Below the pieces are notes generated by a model. The model had not been told where the DNA came from. It did no database searches and was given only the letters and a program-made list of their open reading frames with translations. Positions 43,425-50,712 of a stretch of 50,712 nucleotides of DNA are shown here, one piece after another. A program made the position numbers and the translations under genes. The stretch covers positions 1 to 50,712 of the forward strand of contig JADFYW010000016.1 of assembly GCA_015232855.1 (NCBI GenBank). Direction: 5' to 3'. Source of the stretch: Fibrobacteria bacterium (GTDB taxonomy: Bacteria; Fibrobacterota; Fibrobacteria; UBA11236; JADFYW01). How positions within the stretch are numbered: the stretch's first letter is position 1; the number at the start of each line of letters is the position of its first letter.

Positions 43425-45329
43425 CTATTTTGCGGATACCTCCTGGAGAAGTCCGTTAATTTTTTTTATGAACTCAACTGGATTTTCAATTTCAGAACCC
43501 TCAGCGAGCAGGGCCTGGTCAATTAAAAGACCTGTCCATTCTTGAAGTTTTGGGTCTTTGGCATCTTTATCATACCGGGCCTGCATATTTTGCAGGATTG
43601 GATGCTCAGGGTTGATTTCAAGTATGCGCTTTGATTTTTGAACCGCCTGGTTGGTCATTTTCAGGATGCGCTCCATGTTAGCTCCCATATCAGCTTCGTC
43701 TGCAACTAAGCAGCAGGGGCTATCTTTGAGGCGTGTGGTAACCCGCACTTCTTTAAGCATATTGGGAAAGCTATCACTGATAAACTTGGACAGTTTTTTA
43801 AACTTGGACTTTCCTTCTTTCTGAGCAGCCTTCTCTTCTTTTGAAAGTTCTCCTAAGTCCAGGTCACCCTTGGTTACACTTTTGAGTTGTTTCCCATCAA
43901 AATCACCCATACCCTGAAGAATCCATTCATCAATGGGGTCGACCATATAGAGTACTTCGATTTCTTTTGATTTGAAAACTTCCAGGTGAGGACTGTTATC
44001 AACTGCCTGGCGATTTTCTCCGGTTATATAGTAGATCTCTTTTTGGTCTTTTTTCATGTCTTTGACATAGTCCGCCAGGCTTCTGATATCATCTTCTGAA
44101 GAACCTGTGCTTGATTGAAACCGTACCAGCTGTTTTAATTCATCCAGGTTTTCCCAATTCATATGGAAACCCTCTTTGATTACATTACCAAATTCCTTCC
44201 AGAATTTTTTGTAGTCATCAGGCTTTTTAGTGGCCATACTCTTCAGCATGTTTAAAATCTTTTTGGTGGATGCTTTTTGAATTTTTGTGAGAATATTATT
44301 CTGCTGTAAAATTTCCCTGGAAATATTAAGAGGAAGGTCTTCTGAGTCAACCACTCCTTTTACAAAACGGAGATAATTGGGGAGAAGTTCTTTACAGTCA
44401 TTCATAATAAATATGCGTTTGACATAAAGGCTGAGGCCGTTGGTCTTTTCTGGATGGTATAAATCATATGGGGCTTTAGATGGAATGTAAAATAAGGACT
44501 TATATTCCAGAGTACCTTCAACATGATTGTGCGCGTAGGCCAGGGCGTCTTCCGTTTCCATACTGAGATGCTTAAAAAAATCCTGGTATTCCTCTTTTTT
44601 AATATCTGTTTTTTGTCTGAGCCAGATTGGAGGTTTGTCGTTTAATACTTCTTCTTCCACTACCTTTTTTTTGTCTACCTCAGTCTCTTTATCCATGACA
44701 ATAGGGTGGGGCATAAAGCTGCTGTACTTTTTTATAATGGAGCGAATCTTCCAGTCATCACAAAAATCTTTGTCTTCTTCTTTTAAATGCAGGATGATAT
44801 CAGTGCCACGGCTCTCTTTATCTGTTTCTTCCAGGGTGTAACTGCCGTCTCCCTGGGATTCCCATTTTGTGGCTGGTTCATCTGAACCAAGACGTTTGGT
44901 TTTGATTTCGACTTTATCAGCTATCATGAATGTGGAGTAGAAGCCTACGCCAAACTGGCCGATAAGGGTGGTGTCTTTTTTCTGATCACCCGAGAGTTCT
45001 TTTAAGAAATTCTGGGTCCCTGACCGCGCGATGGTTCCAATATTACTAACGACCTCTTCTTTAGACATACCAATTCCATTATCGCTTATGATAATTTGGT
45101 TTTTGTCTTTATCCAGATCGATTTTAATCTTAAAGTTATGATCATCTCCCAATACTTCGATATTAGTCAGAGACTCAATGCGCGCTTTGTCAATCGCGTC
45201 TGAAGCATTTGAGACAACTTCTCTGATACAAATCTCTTTATTGCTGTACAGAGAATTGATTACCAGGTTCAGTATTTGTTTGACTTCCGCCTGAAATTCA
45301 ATTTTTTCCGGTGCAACCGTATCACTCAT
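43425..45329 (-). CDS. htpG: molecular chaperone HtpG (Hsp90)
   Basis: ATP-dependent Hsp90 chaperone. The 634-residue protein has FQAEVKQILNLVINSLYSNKEICIRE and VSNASDAIDKAR at the start, the GHKL ATP-site motifs SDNGIGMSKEEV, SGTQNFL and GQFGVGFYSTFMIAD, RGTDIILHL, the middle-domain SREILQQN and RLKDSPCCLV. Length is normal. Strong ribosome binding site AAGGAG. Monocistronic by appearance. The 275 bases upstream to the next gene are AT-rich and contain no gene I can support. Confidence 0.97.
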   Translation of the reverse strand: MSDTVAPEKIEFQAEVKQILNLVINSLYSNKEICIREVVSNASDAIDKARIESLTNIEVLGDDHNFKIKIDLDKDKNQIIISDNGIGMSKEEVVSNIGTIARSGTQNFLKELSGDQKKDTTLIGQFGVGFYSTFMIADKVEIKTKRLGSDEPATKWESQGDGSYTLEETDKESRGTDIILHLKEEDKDFCDDWKIRSIIKKYSSFMPHPIVMDKETEVDKKKVVEEEVLNDKPPIWLRQKTDIKKEEYQDFFKHLSMETEDALAYAHNHVEGTLEYKSLFYIPSKAPYDLYHPEKTNGLSLYVKRIFIMNDCKELLPNYLRFVKGVVDSEDLPLNISREILQQNNILTKIQKASTKKILNMLKSMATKKPDDYKKFWKEFGNVIKEGFHMNWENLDELKQLVRFQSSTGSSEDDIRSLADYVKDMKKDQKEIYYITGENRQAVDNSPHLEVFKSKEIEVLYMVDPIDEWILQGMGDFDGKQLKSVTKGDLDLGELSKEEKAAQKEGKSKFKKLSKFISDSFPNMLKEVRVTTRLKDSPCCLVADEADMGANMERILKMTNQAVQKSKRILEINPEHPILQNMQARYDKDAKDPKLQEWTGLLIDQALLAEGSEIENPVEFIKKINGLLQEVSAK

Positions 45330-45604
45330 TATTATCTCCTTGGTAATTAAGTATCTGTTAAAAATATTCTGGAGTATAAATTATGAAAAACTTCTTAAAA
45401 AGTCACTATACCAGAGCAAAGAGTCGGGGATATATCTCAAGGAAAATTATTATGTGTAAATAGCTTGATTTTCCTATCAAAAGCAATGATTCAAATTGAA
45501 ACACAGTTGGTACATTTTGTGTTAATTTATACAATTTTTGGATATTTTTTCTATTCTGTTTAAAAACCCCAGCCTTAACGGCACCTTTAATGAAAGGAAA
45601 TAAA

Positions 45605-46321
45605 ATGAGAAAATTAATGATTGGCAGTATTGCTTTGCTTTTTGTTTGTTCAGGCCTTTTTTTAAGTTGTGTTTCACCAGACATTCAATCGCAACTGGAA
45701 AAAATTTCACAACGTCAGGATTCCATTCTCTCGGTTTTGAGAAAAATTGATGGAAAAAATGATTATGTTGCCAAAAGAATGGGATGGGAACCACCCGAAG
45801 ATACTCTTCCTAAAGAGATTCCTCTTGGACAGTCGTATTATCAGGGAGCAAAAGACCCCGTACTAACCATTGTGGAATTCACCGATTTACAATGCCCTTA
45901 TTGTGCCCGCATCGCTCCTTTACTTGATTCACTGGTTAAAACCTATCCGAATAAGATAAGGGTGGTTTTCAAGCATTTCCCTCTGAGTTTCCATAAACAA
46001 GCCAGAGAAGCTCACGCGGCAACTATCGCAGCGGGTAAACAGGGGCGTTTTTTTGATTACCGTTACAGACTGGCCTCAGAATACCGTACACTTGCAGACA
46101 CCACGTACATTAAAATTGCTGAAGAAATTGGTCTTGATGTAGAAGAGTTCAAAACACAGATGAAATTAACACCAGATGCTAACCGGATAATTGATGCTGA
46201 TGTTCAACTTGGCCAAAAATTATTTGTTCGTGGAACCCCGACTCTTTTTGCTAATGGCAAGAAAGTGCAGGACCGTTCTTTTAATGGGTTTGTAAAGTTA
46301 ATGAAAGCCAACGGCGGGTGA
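45605..46321 (+). CDS. DsbA-like thioredoxin lipoprotein
   Basis: The 238-residue product has a lipoprotein signal with lipobox GLFLSC, a short coiled-coil (QLEKISQRQDSILSVLRKID), and a DsbA/thioredoxin_4 domain (about 65-238): VEFTDLQCPYCARIAPLLDSL with redox CPYC, FKHFPLSFHKQAREAHAA, and the cis-Pro motif VRGTPTLFANG. Such proteins introduce or shuffle disulfides in the periplasm. I use ATG 45605, with AAAGGA upstream, rather than ATG 45590. A 7-bp hairpin follows the stop. Confidence 0.88.
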   Translation: MRKLMIGSIALLFVCSGLFLSCVSPDIQSQLEKISQRQDSILSVLRKIDGKNDYVAKRMGWEPPEDTLPKEIPLGQSYYQGAKDPVLTIVEFTDLQCPYCARIAPLLDSLVKTYPNKIRVVFKHFPLSFHKQAREAHAATIAAGKQGRFFDYRYRLASEYRTLADTTYIKIAEEIGLDVEEFKTQMKLTPDANRIIDADVQLGQKLFVRGTPTLFANGKKVQDRSFNGFVKLMKANGG

Positions 46322-46329
46322 GATAATAA

Positions 46330-46349
46330 GTCAGGGTTTGTGCCCTGAC
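46330..46349. terminator. short hairpin between convergent genes
   Basis: GTCAGGG-TTTGTG-CCCTGAC forms a perfect 7-bp stem between the DsbA-like and helicase genes. No strong T run follows, so it is a modest terminator candidate. Confidence 0.5.
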
Positions 46350-46359
46350 CCTTTCCCCC

Positions 46360-47580
46360 TCAAGAGTCTCTACTCTGCTTTTCTTTAATTTCCTCAATCC
46401 TTTCTTCACGTCTGGATTTTTTCTTGTGTTTTGCTCTGGCGCTGAGAAACCATTTTTCTTTTTTTGCATAATCGGGATGGGGAGGAATTTCATAATCCAA
46501 ACCATCCTGCAATTTTTTCATGGGTATGTATTCATCAGGAGATGCAAAGGTAATGCATTTGCCTGGTCTGCCCAGGCGACCGGCCCGACCTTTGCGATGA
46601 ATATAGTCTTCTACAGTCAGGGGCAGAGAATAATTAATGATCATATCAAGACTAAGGGTATCGAGTCCGCGACCTGCGATATCGGTGGCCACCAGTATCT
46701 TGATTTTACCTTCAATCAGTTTCTGAAAAATCTGAGCCCGATCACCCTGTTTTAATTTTCCATGCAACATGTGACATTCGATTTTATTGAGTTTTAACAG
46801 GCCGTTTAGGTGATTGGCTTTTTCTCTGTTTTTTACAAACAGGATGGTCTGCCCGTTCATTTTTTTGAGGGCTTCAATGCAAAGTCGGGACTTGGTTTTA
46901 GGAGTATTGAGATAATAAATTTGTTCGGTACAAGAGGGCTTTTCTCTATGGTCAGCAATATGGATATGCTGAATTTTTGGGTAATGTTCATTTACATATT
47001 CATCGGGCTCAGTGGCTGAGAACATCCATGTTCTGTGCTTTTTAGGGAGCATGTTTCTTATTTGTTCTATCTGCTCCCGGAAACCCAATTTCAGAAGTTT
47101 ATCAAATTCATCGAGCACCTGTATATTGACCATAGACAACGCTTTGGGATACTGAGTGAATACATCGATAAAGCGCCCTGGAGTTGCGATAAGCACTTTC
47201 CAATTATCTCTCTGTATGCTGTTGATATCAGTTTTTACATCTCGTCCACCCACAAAGACCCTACAAAGTTCAGGCAAGTCCGGGGAGAGTTTTCTCAGCA
47301 TCTGACTCACCTGATAGGCGAGTTCCCGAGTGGGGGTGAGAATACAAATACGGGTGCCGGTTGCTTTGAGACAACACCAGGCAGGTATAAGATAGGCAAG
47401 GGTCTTGCCAGTCCCCGCTGGGGCTACGGCAAAAAAGGATTTGTCTTTAATAGCGAGAGGTATGGTTTTGAGTTGTACGGGAGTGGGTCTTGTGAACCCT
47501 GCCCGGGTTATCGCTTTCATGATGACCGGGGGGAGGCCAAGGCGGTGCCATGAGGTAGATGCTTTTTCAGATTTATGCAT
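46360..47580 (-). CDS. DEAD-box-family ATP-dependent RNA helicase
   Basis: RNA helicase of 406 residues with the motifs in order: Q-motif region FTRPTPVQLKTIPLAI, motif I APAGTGKT, PTRELAYQ, ATPGR, motif II DEFD (47101-47112) in place of the common DEAD, SAT, then helicase-C VATDIAGRGLD and HRKGRAGRLGR. The C-terminal tail is short and very basic (about 375-406), likely RNA-binding. DEFD and related variants occur in some DEAD-box proteins and keep the catalytic acidic residues. Its ATG lies 5 bases after the DAHP synthase stop, so the two are co-transcribed. Confidence 0.93.
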   Translation of the reverse strand: MHKSEKASTSWHRLGLPPVIMKAITRAGFTRPTPVQLKTIPLAIKDKSFFAVAPAGTGKTLAYLIPAWCCLKATGTRICILTPTRELAYQVSQMLRKLSPDLPELCRVFVGGRDVKTDINSIQRDNWKVLIATPGRFIDVFTQYPKALSMVNIQVLDEFDKLLKLGFREQIEQIRNMLPKKHRTWMFSATEPDEYVNEHYPKIQHIHIADHREKPSCTEQIYYLNTPKTKSRLCIEALKKMNGQTILFVKNREKANHLNGLLKLNKIECHMLHGKLKQGDRAQIFQKLIEGKIKILVATDIAGRGLDTLSLDMIINYSLPLTVEDYIHRKGRAGRLGRPGKCITFASPDEYIPMKKLQDGLDYEIPPHPDYAKKEKWFLSARAKHKKKSRREERIEEIKEKQSRDS

Positions 47581-47585
47581 AAATC

Positions 47586-48665
47586 CTATGAACCCTGTGG
47601 CAGGTATTTTTTTGAACGCTGGTACATAGCGCGGCAGTCTTTAATAAGTGGTGCCAGGGTATCAGGAGTTATCGCCTGCTTGGGATCATCTCCCAAACCC
47701 TTTCCGGGGTTCAGATTACATTCTACTACAATTCCATCTGCTCCGTAACCAATTGCTGCCAGGCAGGCATTTGGTACGTATACTGATTTCCCAACGCTAT
47801 GGGATGGGTCTACAATAACCGGGGCCCAGGTACGTTCTTTGAGTAACACTGTGATACTCTCATCAGGAGAGTTCCGAAAGCCCTGGATAGCAGGCATAGT
47901 ACCTCTGGGGCAGAGAATGATGTTAGGGTTCCCGTTGGCGGCAATATATTCTGCAGCCAGTATAAATTCATTTACAGGTCCCATATGCATACTCCGTTTT
48001 AAGAGCACATTCATATTTTTATTTGCCGTCATTTCACCTAGTTGCTGCAGCAGTCTGTAATTAAGAGCATTACGGGCACCTACCTGAAAGGAATCTACCC
48101 CTGCATCAACACAAATTCTTGCCTGTTCTTCATCCATTATCTCCGTATTAATGGGAAGACCTGTCTGGCTCCTGGCCTCAAGCAGTATCTCCAAACTTTT
48201 TTCATCACCCTGAAATGAATAGGGGGAGGTTCTCGGTTTCCATACGCCACCTCTGAGCATATCTACGCCAATTTCTTTAAGGGCGTGGGCTGTCTCAAGC
48301 ATAAGGTTTTTGTTTTTATGATCAACAGCACAGGGTCCGGCAATAATCGCTAAAGATTGTCCTAAAACCTTTCTTCCCACTTTAATTTGATTTTTGGCCA
48401 GATTGCTCTTTTTCGACATGAGCTTAAAAGGGACCTGCACCCGGTCAATCCGGTCAATATAAGGCAGACCTTCAACCCGTTTGATAAGCCGGGGGTCACT
48501 TTCATCACCAATCATGGCATAAATTGTTCGCTCAGCTCCAACGATAGGCTGAATTTTGATATTGAACTCATTTACGACTGCTACAAGTTCTTTGTATTGC
48601 TTTTTATTCAGGCGGTGCGGTAGGGGAATAATCACTGTACTTTTTCCTTTATTTTTTTTGTTCAA
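47586..48665 (-). CDS. aroF: 3-deoxy-7-phosphoheptulonate (DAHP) synthase
   Basis: First step of aromatic amino acid synthesis. The 359-residue protein has an N-terminal ferredoxin-like regulatory domain (about 10-80) followed by the DAHP synthase barrel: AIIAGPCAVDHKN, MLRGGVWKPRTSPYSFQGD, FQVGARNALNY, LLKRSMHMGPVNEF, ILCPRGTM, IVDPSHSVGK and VECNLNPG. This is the class I-beta type known from Thermotoga, where the N-terminal domain mediates feedback inhibition. The gene symbol follows common usage for this type. It is followed by the helicase gene and preceded by the pyrimidine/purine tract. Confidence 0.93.
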   Translation of the reverse strand: MNKKNKGKSTVIIPLPHRLNKKQYKELVAVVNEFNIKIQPIVGAERTIYAMIGDESDPRLIKRVEGLPYIDRIDRVQVPFKLMSKKSNLAKNQIKVGRKVLGQSLAIIAGPCAVDHKNKNLMLETAHALKEIGVDMLRGGVWKPRTSPYSFQGDEKSLEILLEARSQTGLPINTEIMDEEQARICVDAGVDSFQVGARNALNYRLLQQLGEMTANKNMNVLLKRSMHMGPVNEFILAAEYIAANGNPNIILCPRGTMPAIQGFRNSPDESITVLLKERTWAPVIVDPSHSVGKSVYVPNACLAAIGYGADGIVVECNLNPGKGLGDDPKQAITPDTLAPLIKDCRAMYQRSKKYLPQGS

Positions 48666-48689
48666 AGATAGTTTTTAAAATTGGCTTTT

Positions 48690-48972
48690 CTTCTCCAAAA
48701 TTTCTCCTTTCTCTCCTCACTTCTCTCTCTATTCCCCTCTTTTCTTTTCACCTCTCTCCTCTCCCCTCTCTCATTTCTCCTATCCATTCTCTTGGTTTTA
48801 GTTCATAATATGAAAGGAGTTGCTTTGAGGGGGGGGATGAGCGAAGGGAGTGGAGATAAGGGAGTGGGGAGGGGAGAGAGGAGAGAGGAGAGAATAGAGT
48901 GGGGAGAAGAGAGAGGAGAGGGGAGAGCGGGGAGAAGAGAAAAGAGAGAGGGGAGTGGAGAGAGGAGAAATG
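48690..48972. repeat. polypyrimidine tract followed by polypurine tract
   Basis: On the plus strand about 48690-48790 is nearly all C and T (TCTCTCCTCTCCCCTCTC-like), and after a 36-base mixed spacer about 48826-48972 is nearly all G and A. The halves are loosely complementary, with an 11-base perfect match (48770-48780 with 48964-48974), so transcripts could fold into a long imperfect hairpin. The strand asymmetry also allows triplex (H-DNA) formation. No coding pattern is seen; reading frames here are low-complexity only. It lies between the DUF1080-like gene and aroF. Confidence 0.85.
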
Positions 48973-48991
48973 AGCACCAAAAAAGGTGCTC
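48972..48991 (-). terminator. terminator hairpin after the DUF1080-like gene
   Basis: GAGCACC-six A-GGTGCTC (plus-strand view) is a perfect 7-bp stem 14 bases past the stop at 49006. On the gene strand the loop is T-rich and a pyrimidine-rich stretch follows. Confidence 0.6.
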
Positions 48992-49005
48992 TCGAAAGTC
49001 ATTCT

Positions 49006-50223
49006 TTAGAAATCAAGCATATGCTTGTTGCGATAGACATTCCCACTTACATAAAGTTGGAAAAAATACACACCGGCTTTACCGATATTGCTGAAATCAT
49101 AAACCGTATTACCTGATTTCTGTTCAGAGAAGACTACTGTGCCATTTGCGTCCCTGACTTCGAGTTTATGGGTTCCGCCTTGATTTACCTTAAGCATATC
49201 ATTAGCTGTAAACTGAGCTACGGATTCAGGAAACTGTGGATATTCAATGGAAAGAGGAGTTTTGCAGGAAGTAGGACTGGTATCTTGTGTGTGGGATGGT
49301 TTGTATTCTACATAGGCTTCATCCATACAACCAATCAGAGAATCATGCGTTACACATGAACTTGGCTCTGTATCTTTTATATACCAATCTCCAAATTCCA
49401 CATAGTTCGAATCCATGCAACCCATGAGACTTCTAATGTGCCAGTCCCGGTAATAAATTTCAAAATCTTCGCATTGTACTGCGATACCACCTTCTGTGAG
49501 TTTAGCACCTGGCGTTCTGCCATTGGGAATTCTGGTGTCATATACTCGGTTAATAATCACGCCGTTAATAGCGATAACAATACTATCCGAACCATATACA
49601 TGGGCTTCATATATATCCCAAACCCCAACTGGATTTGTTGGTTTTTGACCACCCGGATAATGAGCTTTCCACCATCTACCATCTCCGAGCCAAGGATCAA
49701 ATTCTTTATACTCACCGCCAAGATGTTTTGGTAAATGTTGTTTTCCATCGTTAGGATCTACATACGTGGCACCATAAGGTCCCAGTTTGTAGGACAACCA
49801 GATGCTGCCAGGTTCATCTGTACGCATATTACATTCAACAGATCTAGGTCGATTATCACTAGTAATAGCTGAAAAATTAAGATCTGTATGTGGCATAAGT
49901 CCTGCGTTTGCAGTTCCGATTACATTTCCCCATCGATAATCAACTCTTACATGGTAATATGATAAAGAGGAGTCATAAACCAATAGTCCGTTTTTTCCAG
50001 AATGAACATGAATAGAATCACCTTCTGGTACAAAAATTGATTGTTTAGTCGGATCAGAAATATAGCCTTCATTTCTGAAATAGACTTTAAAACCATCAAA
50101 ACTACCTTTCCAAATGTTTACCCAGCCGGAATCAGCCATATCTGCAGCATTCACATTTGTGAAACACAAAGTGAGAAAAACAAATAAAGCCATGCTAAAA
50201 GTGGCGAATTTTGACGATCTCAT
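49006..50223 (-). CDS. secreted DUF1080/3-keto-disaccharide hydrolase-like protein with C-terminal sorting domain
   Basis: The 405-residue product has a signal peptide ending NVNAA. Residues about 33-265 form a LamG-like beta-sandwich of the DUF1080 type: WVNIWKGSFDGFKVYF, HVRVDYRW, NAGLMPHTD, SVECNMRTDEPGSIWL, VYGSDSIVIAINGVIINRVYD and GGIAVQCEDFEIYYRDWHIR. Two Cys motifs follow (GCMDSNYVEF...SC and GCMDEAYVEY...SC, about 268-320), resembling the GCTD..A.NY..DDGSC repeats of secreted Bacteroidota proteins. The last 75 residues resemble a type IX secretion C-terminal domain (LEVRDANGTVV, AGVYFFQLYVSGNVYRNKHMLDF). It probably acts on or binds carbohydrate outside the cell. Good ribosome binding site GGAG. 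Confidence 0.82.
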   Translation of the reverse strand: MRSSKFATFSMALFVFLTLCFTNVNAADMADSGWVNIWKGSFDGFKVYFRNEGYISDPTKQSIFVPEGDSIHVHSGKNGLLVYDSSLSYYHVRVDYRWGNVIGTANAGLMPHTDLNFSAITSDNRPRSVECNMRTDEPGSIWLSYKLGPYGATYVDPNDGKQHLPKHLGGEYKEFDPWLGDGRWWKAHYPGGQKPTNPVGVWDIYEAHVYGSDSIVIAINGVIINRVYDTRIPNGRTPGAKLTEGGIAVQCEDFEIYYRDWHIRSLMGCMDSNYVEFGDWYIKDTEPSSCVTHDSLIGCMDEAYVEYKPSHTQDTSPTSCKTPLSIEYPQFPESVAQFTANDMLKVNQGGTHKLEVRDANGTVVFSEQKSGNTVYDFSNIGKAGVYFFQLYVSGNVYRNKHMLDF

Positions 50224-50511
50224 TTCTTTACTCCTTTATTATCCCAAAGACTTCATCATTTTACTTACAAAATCTGTTATTCGATGAAAAAAATGTATTA
50301 AGTTCCTCAATTCTTTCATTTACCCCAATAATACTAATATAGTGTGTATCTCAAAATTTACAATCAGTACTTTTCAAATAATTATTGAATGATAAATGTA
50401 CTTTTGTTGTAAAAATGGACATTTTACCAGAGCATTATTGTGAAACCATCTGAAATTATTGCATTTAGTAAATTGTTTGTAAGTACTTGTGTGTGGACAA
50501 TTGGGGGTGTT

Positions 50512-50712
50512 ATGATAACCGTAAAAGTTATTAAAAGTGGAAATAGCCAGGCAATCCGGTTGCCTAAGCAATTCAAGCTTGATACTGATGAAATCATCAT
50601 TAACCGGATTGGGAATGTTTTAGTAATGACCCCAAAAGACGAACCATGGGGCCTTTTTTCTCAAGGAATTAAAGAAATCGGGAAAGATTTTCCTAAAGCA
50701 AGAAAAAGTTTG
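50512..50712 (+). CDS. AbrB/MazE/VapB-type antitoxin, cut by window end (partial)
   Basis: An open frame from ATG 50512 runs to the window edge without a stop (67 codons seen). The start ITVKVIKSGNSQAIRLPKQF is the classic swapped-hairpin AbrB DNA-binding domain of VapB/MazE antitoxins, followed by a polar tail with PWGLFSQGIKEI, the toxin-binding type of segment. GGGGG lies just upstream as a ribosome binding site. A VapC PIN-domain toxin would be expected directly beyond the window. The 288 bases upstream contain no gene I can support and presumably hold its autoregulated promoter. Confidence 0.85.
   Translation, partial: MITVKVIKSGNSQAIRLPKQFKLDTDEIIINRIGNVLVMTPKDEPWGLFSQGIKEIGKDFPKARKSL

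Noticed and set aside
45330..45604. Small gene between htpG and the DsbA-like gene
   Set aside because: Open frames on the minus strand run into the DsbA-like coding region in reverse and lack ribosome binding sites or family resemblance.
48681..49094. Coding sequence across the pyrimidine/purine tract on either strand
   Set aside because: Translations are low-complexity Ser/Leu/Pro or Arg/Glu/Gly runs produced by base composition, with no ribosome binding site or domain.
1..50712. rRNA, tRNA, tmRNA or known riboswitches
   Set aside because: Intergenic regions were read on both strands and none matched a recognisable conserved core; short or divergent RNAs could still be missed by eye.

Overview
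The window looks like chromosome from a Gram-negative, flagellated member of the Fibrobacterota, probably a Chitinispirillum/Chitinivibrio-like lineage rather than Fibrobacter itself. The evidence is a lipoprotein ending in a FISUMP domain (the Fibrobacter succinogenes major paralogous domain), a complete lipid A/outer-membrane biogenesis operon, a flagellin gene, many lipoproteins, and a secreted protein with a C-terminal domain like those used for type IX secretion. This assignment is inferred from gene content; no rRNA or tRNA gene was recognised.

Layout. Positions 298-6436 hold one plus-strand operon, bamA-ompH-lpxD-lpxC-fabZ-lpxA, for outer-membrane protein insertion and early lipid A synthesis, with overlapping genes. 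Positions 6462-11339 hold housekeeping genes: a YceH-family protein, fumC, gpmI and an uncharacterised membrane-anchored exported protein. Positions 11441-15648 hold a plus-strand run of a GlcF-like Fe-S protein, an HD-domain hydrolase, a NifU/NfuA-type scaffold, a lycopene-cyclase-like flavoprotein and greB.

Positions 15661-26780 form a cell-envelope region. It contains a von Willebrand factor A lipoprotein fused to a CsgG-like domain, a TlpA-like thioredoxin, a second CsgG-like protein with a C-terminal membrane anchor, a giant lipoprotein of about 1,600 residues built from beta-sandwich repeats, and a convergently transcribed lipoprotein alternating collagen-like stretches with a repeated 44-residue module before its FISUMP domain. 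These may form a surface assembly or adhesion set; that is inference. After a small beta-barrel-like protein comes a REP-associated tyrosine transposase (RAYT) whose linker is filled with in-frame tandem repeats and a perfect 30-bp palindrome. Two imperfect palindromic elements sharing an identical 19-mer lie about 10 kb upstream and 3 kb downstream of it.

Positions 28753-42509 are minus-strand: fused glycyl-tRNA synthetase glyQS, flagellin with a structured leader, a GH2-like protein lacking the usual nucleophile, prepilin peptidase, a PBP4-DUF1460 fusion, aroA, a dihydroorotate-dehydrogenase-like protein with Asn at the catalytic base position, and an exported GKLHR-repeat protein. Positions 42587-48665 carry pyrE, htpG, a DsbA-like lipoprotein, a DEAD-box helicase (motif DEFD) and a DAHP synthase. 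The right end holds a strand-asymmetric polypyrimidine/polypurine tract, a secreted DUF1080-like protein, and the start of an AbrB/VapB-type antitoxin cut by the window edge.

Together the genes serve envelope biogenesis (LPS, BAM, peptidoglycan, lipoproteins), aromatic and pyrimidine biosynthesis, and central carbon metabolism. The most unusual items are the repeat-expanded RAYT with its candidate target elements, the collagen/FISUMP lipoprotein, the PBP4-DUF1460 fusion and the possible CsrA-type flagellin leader.
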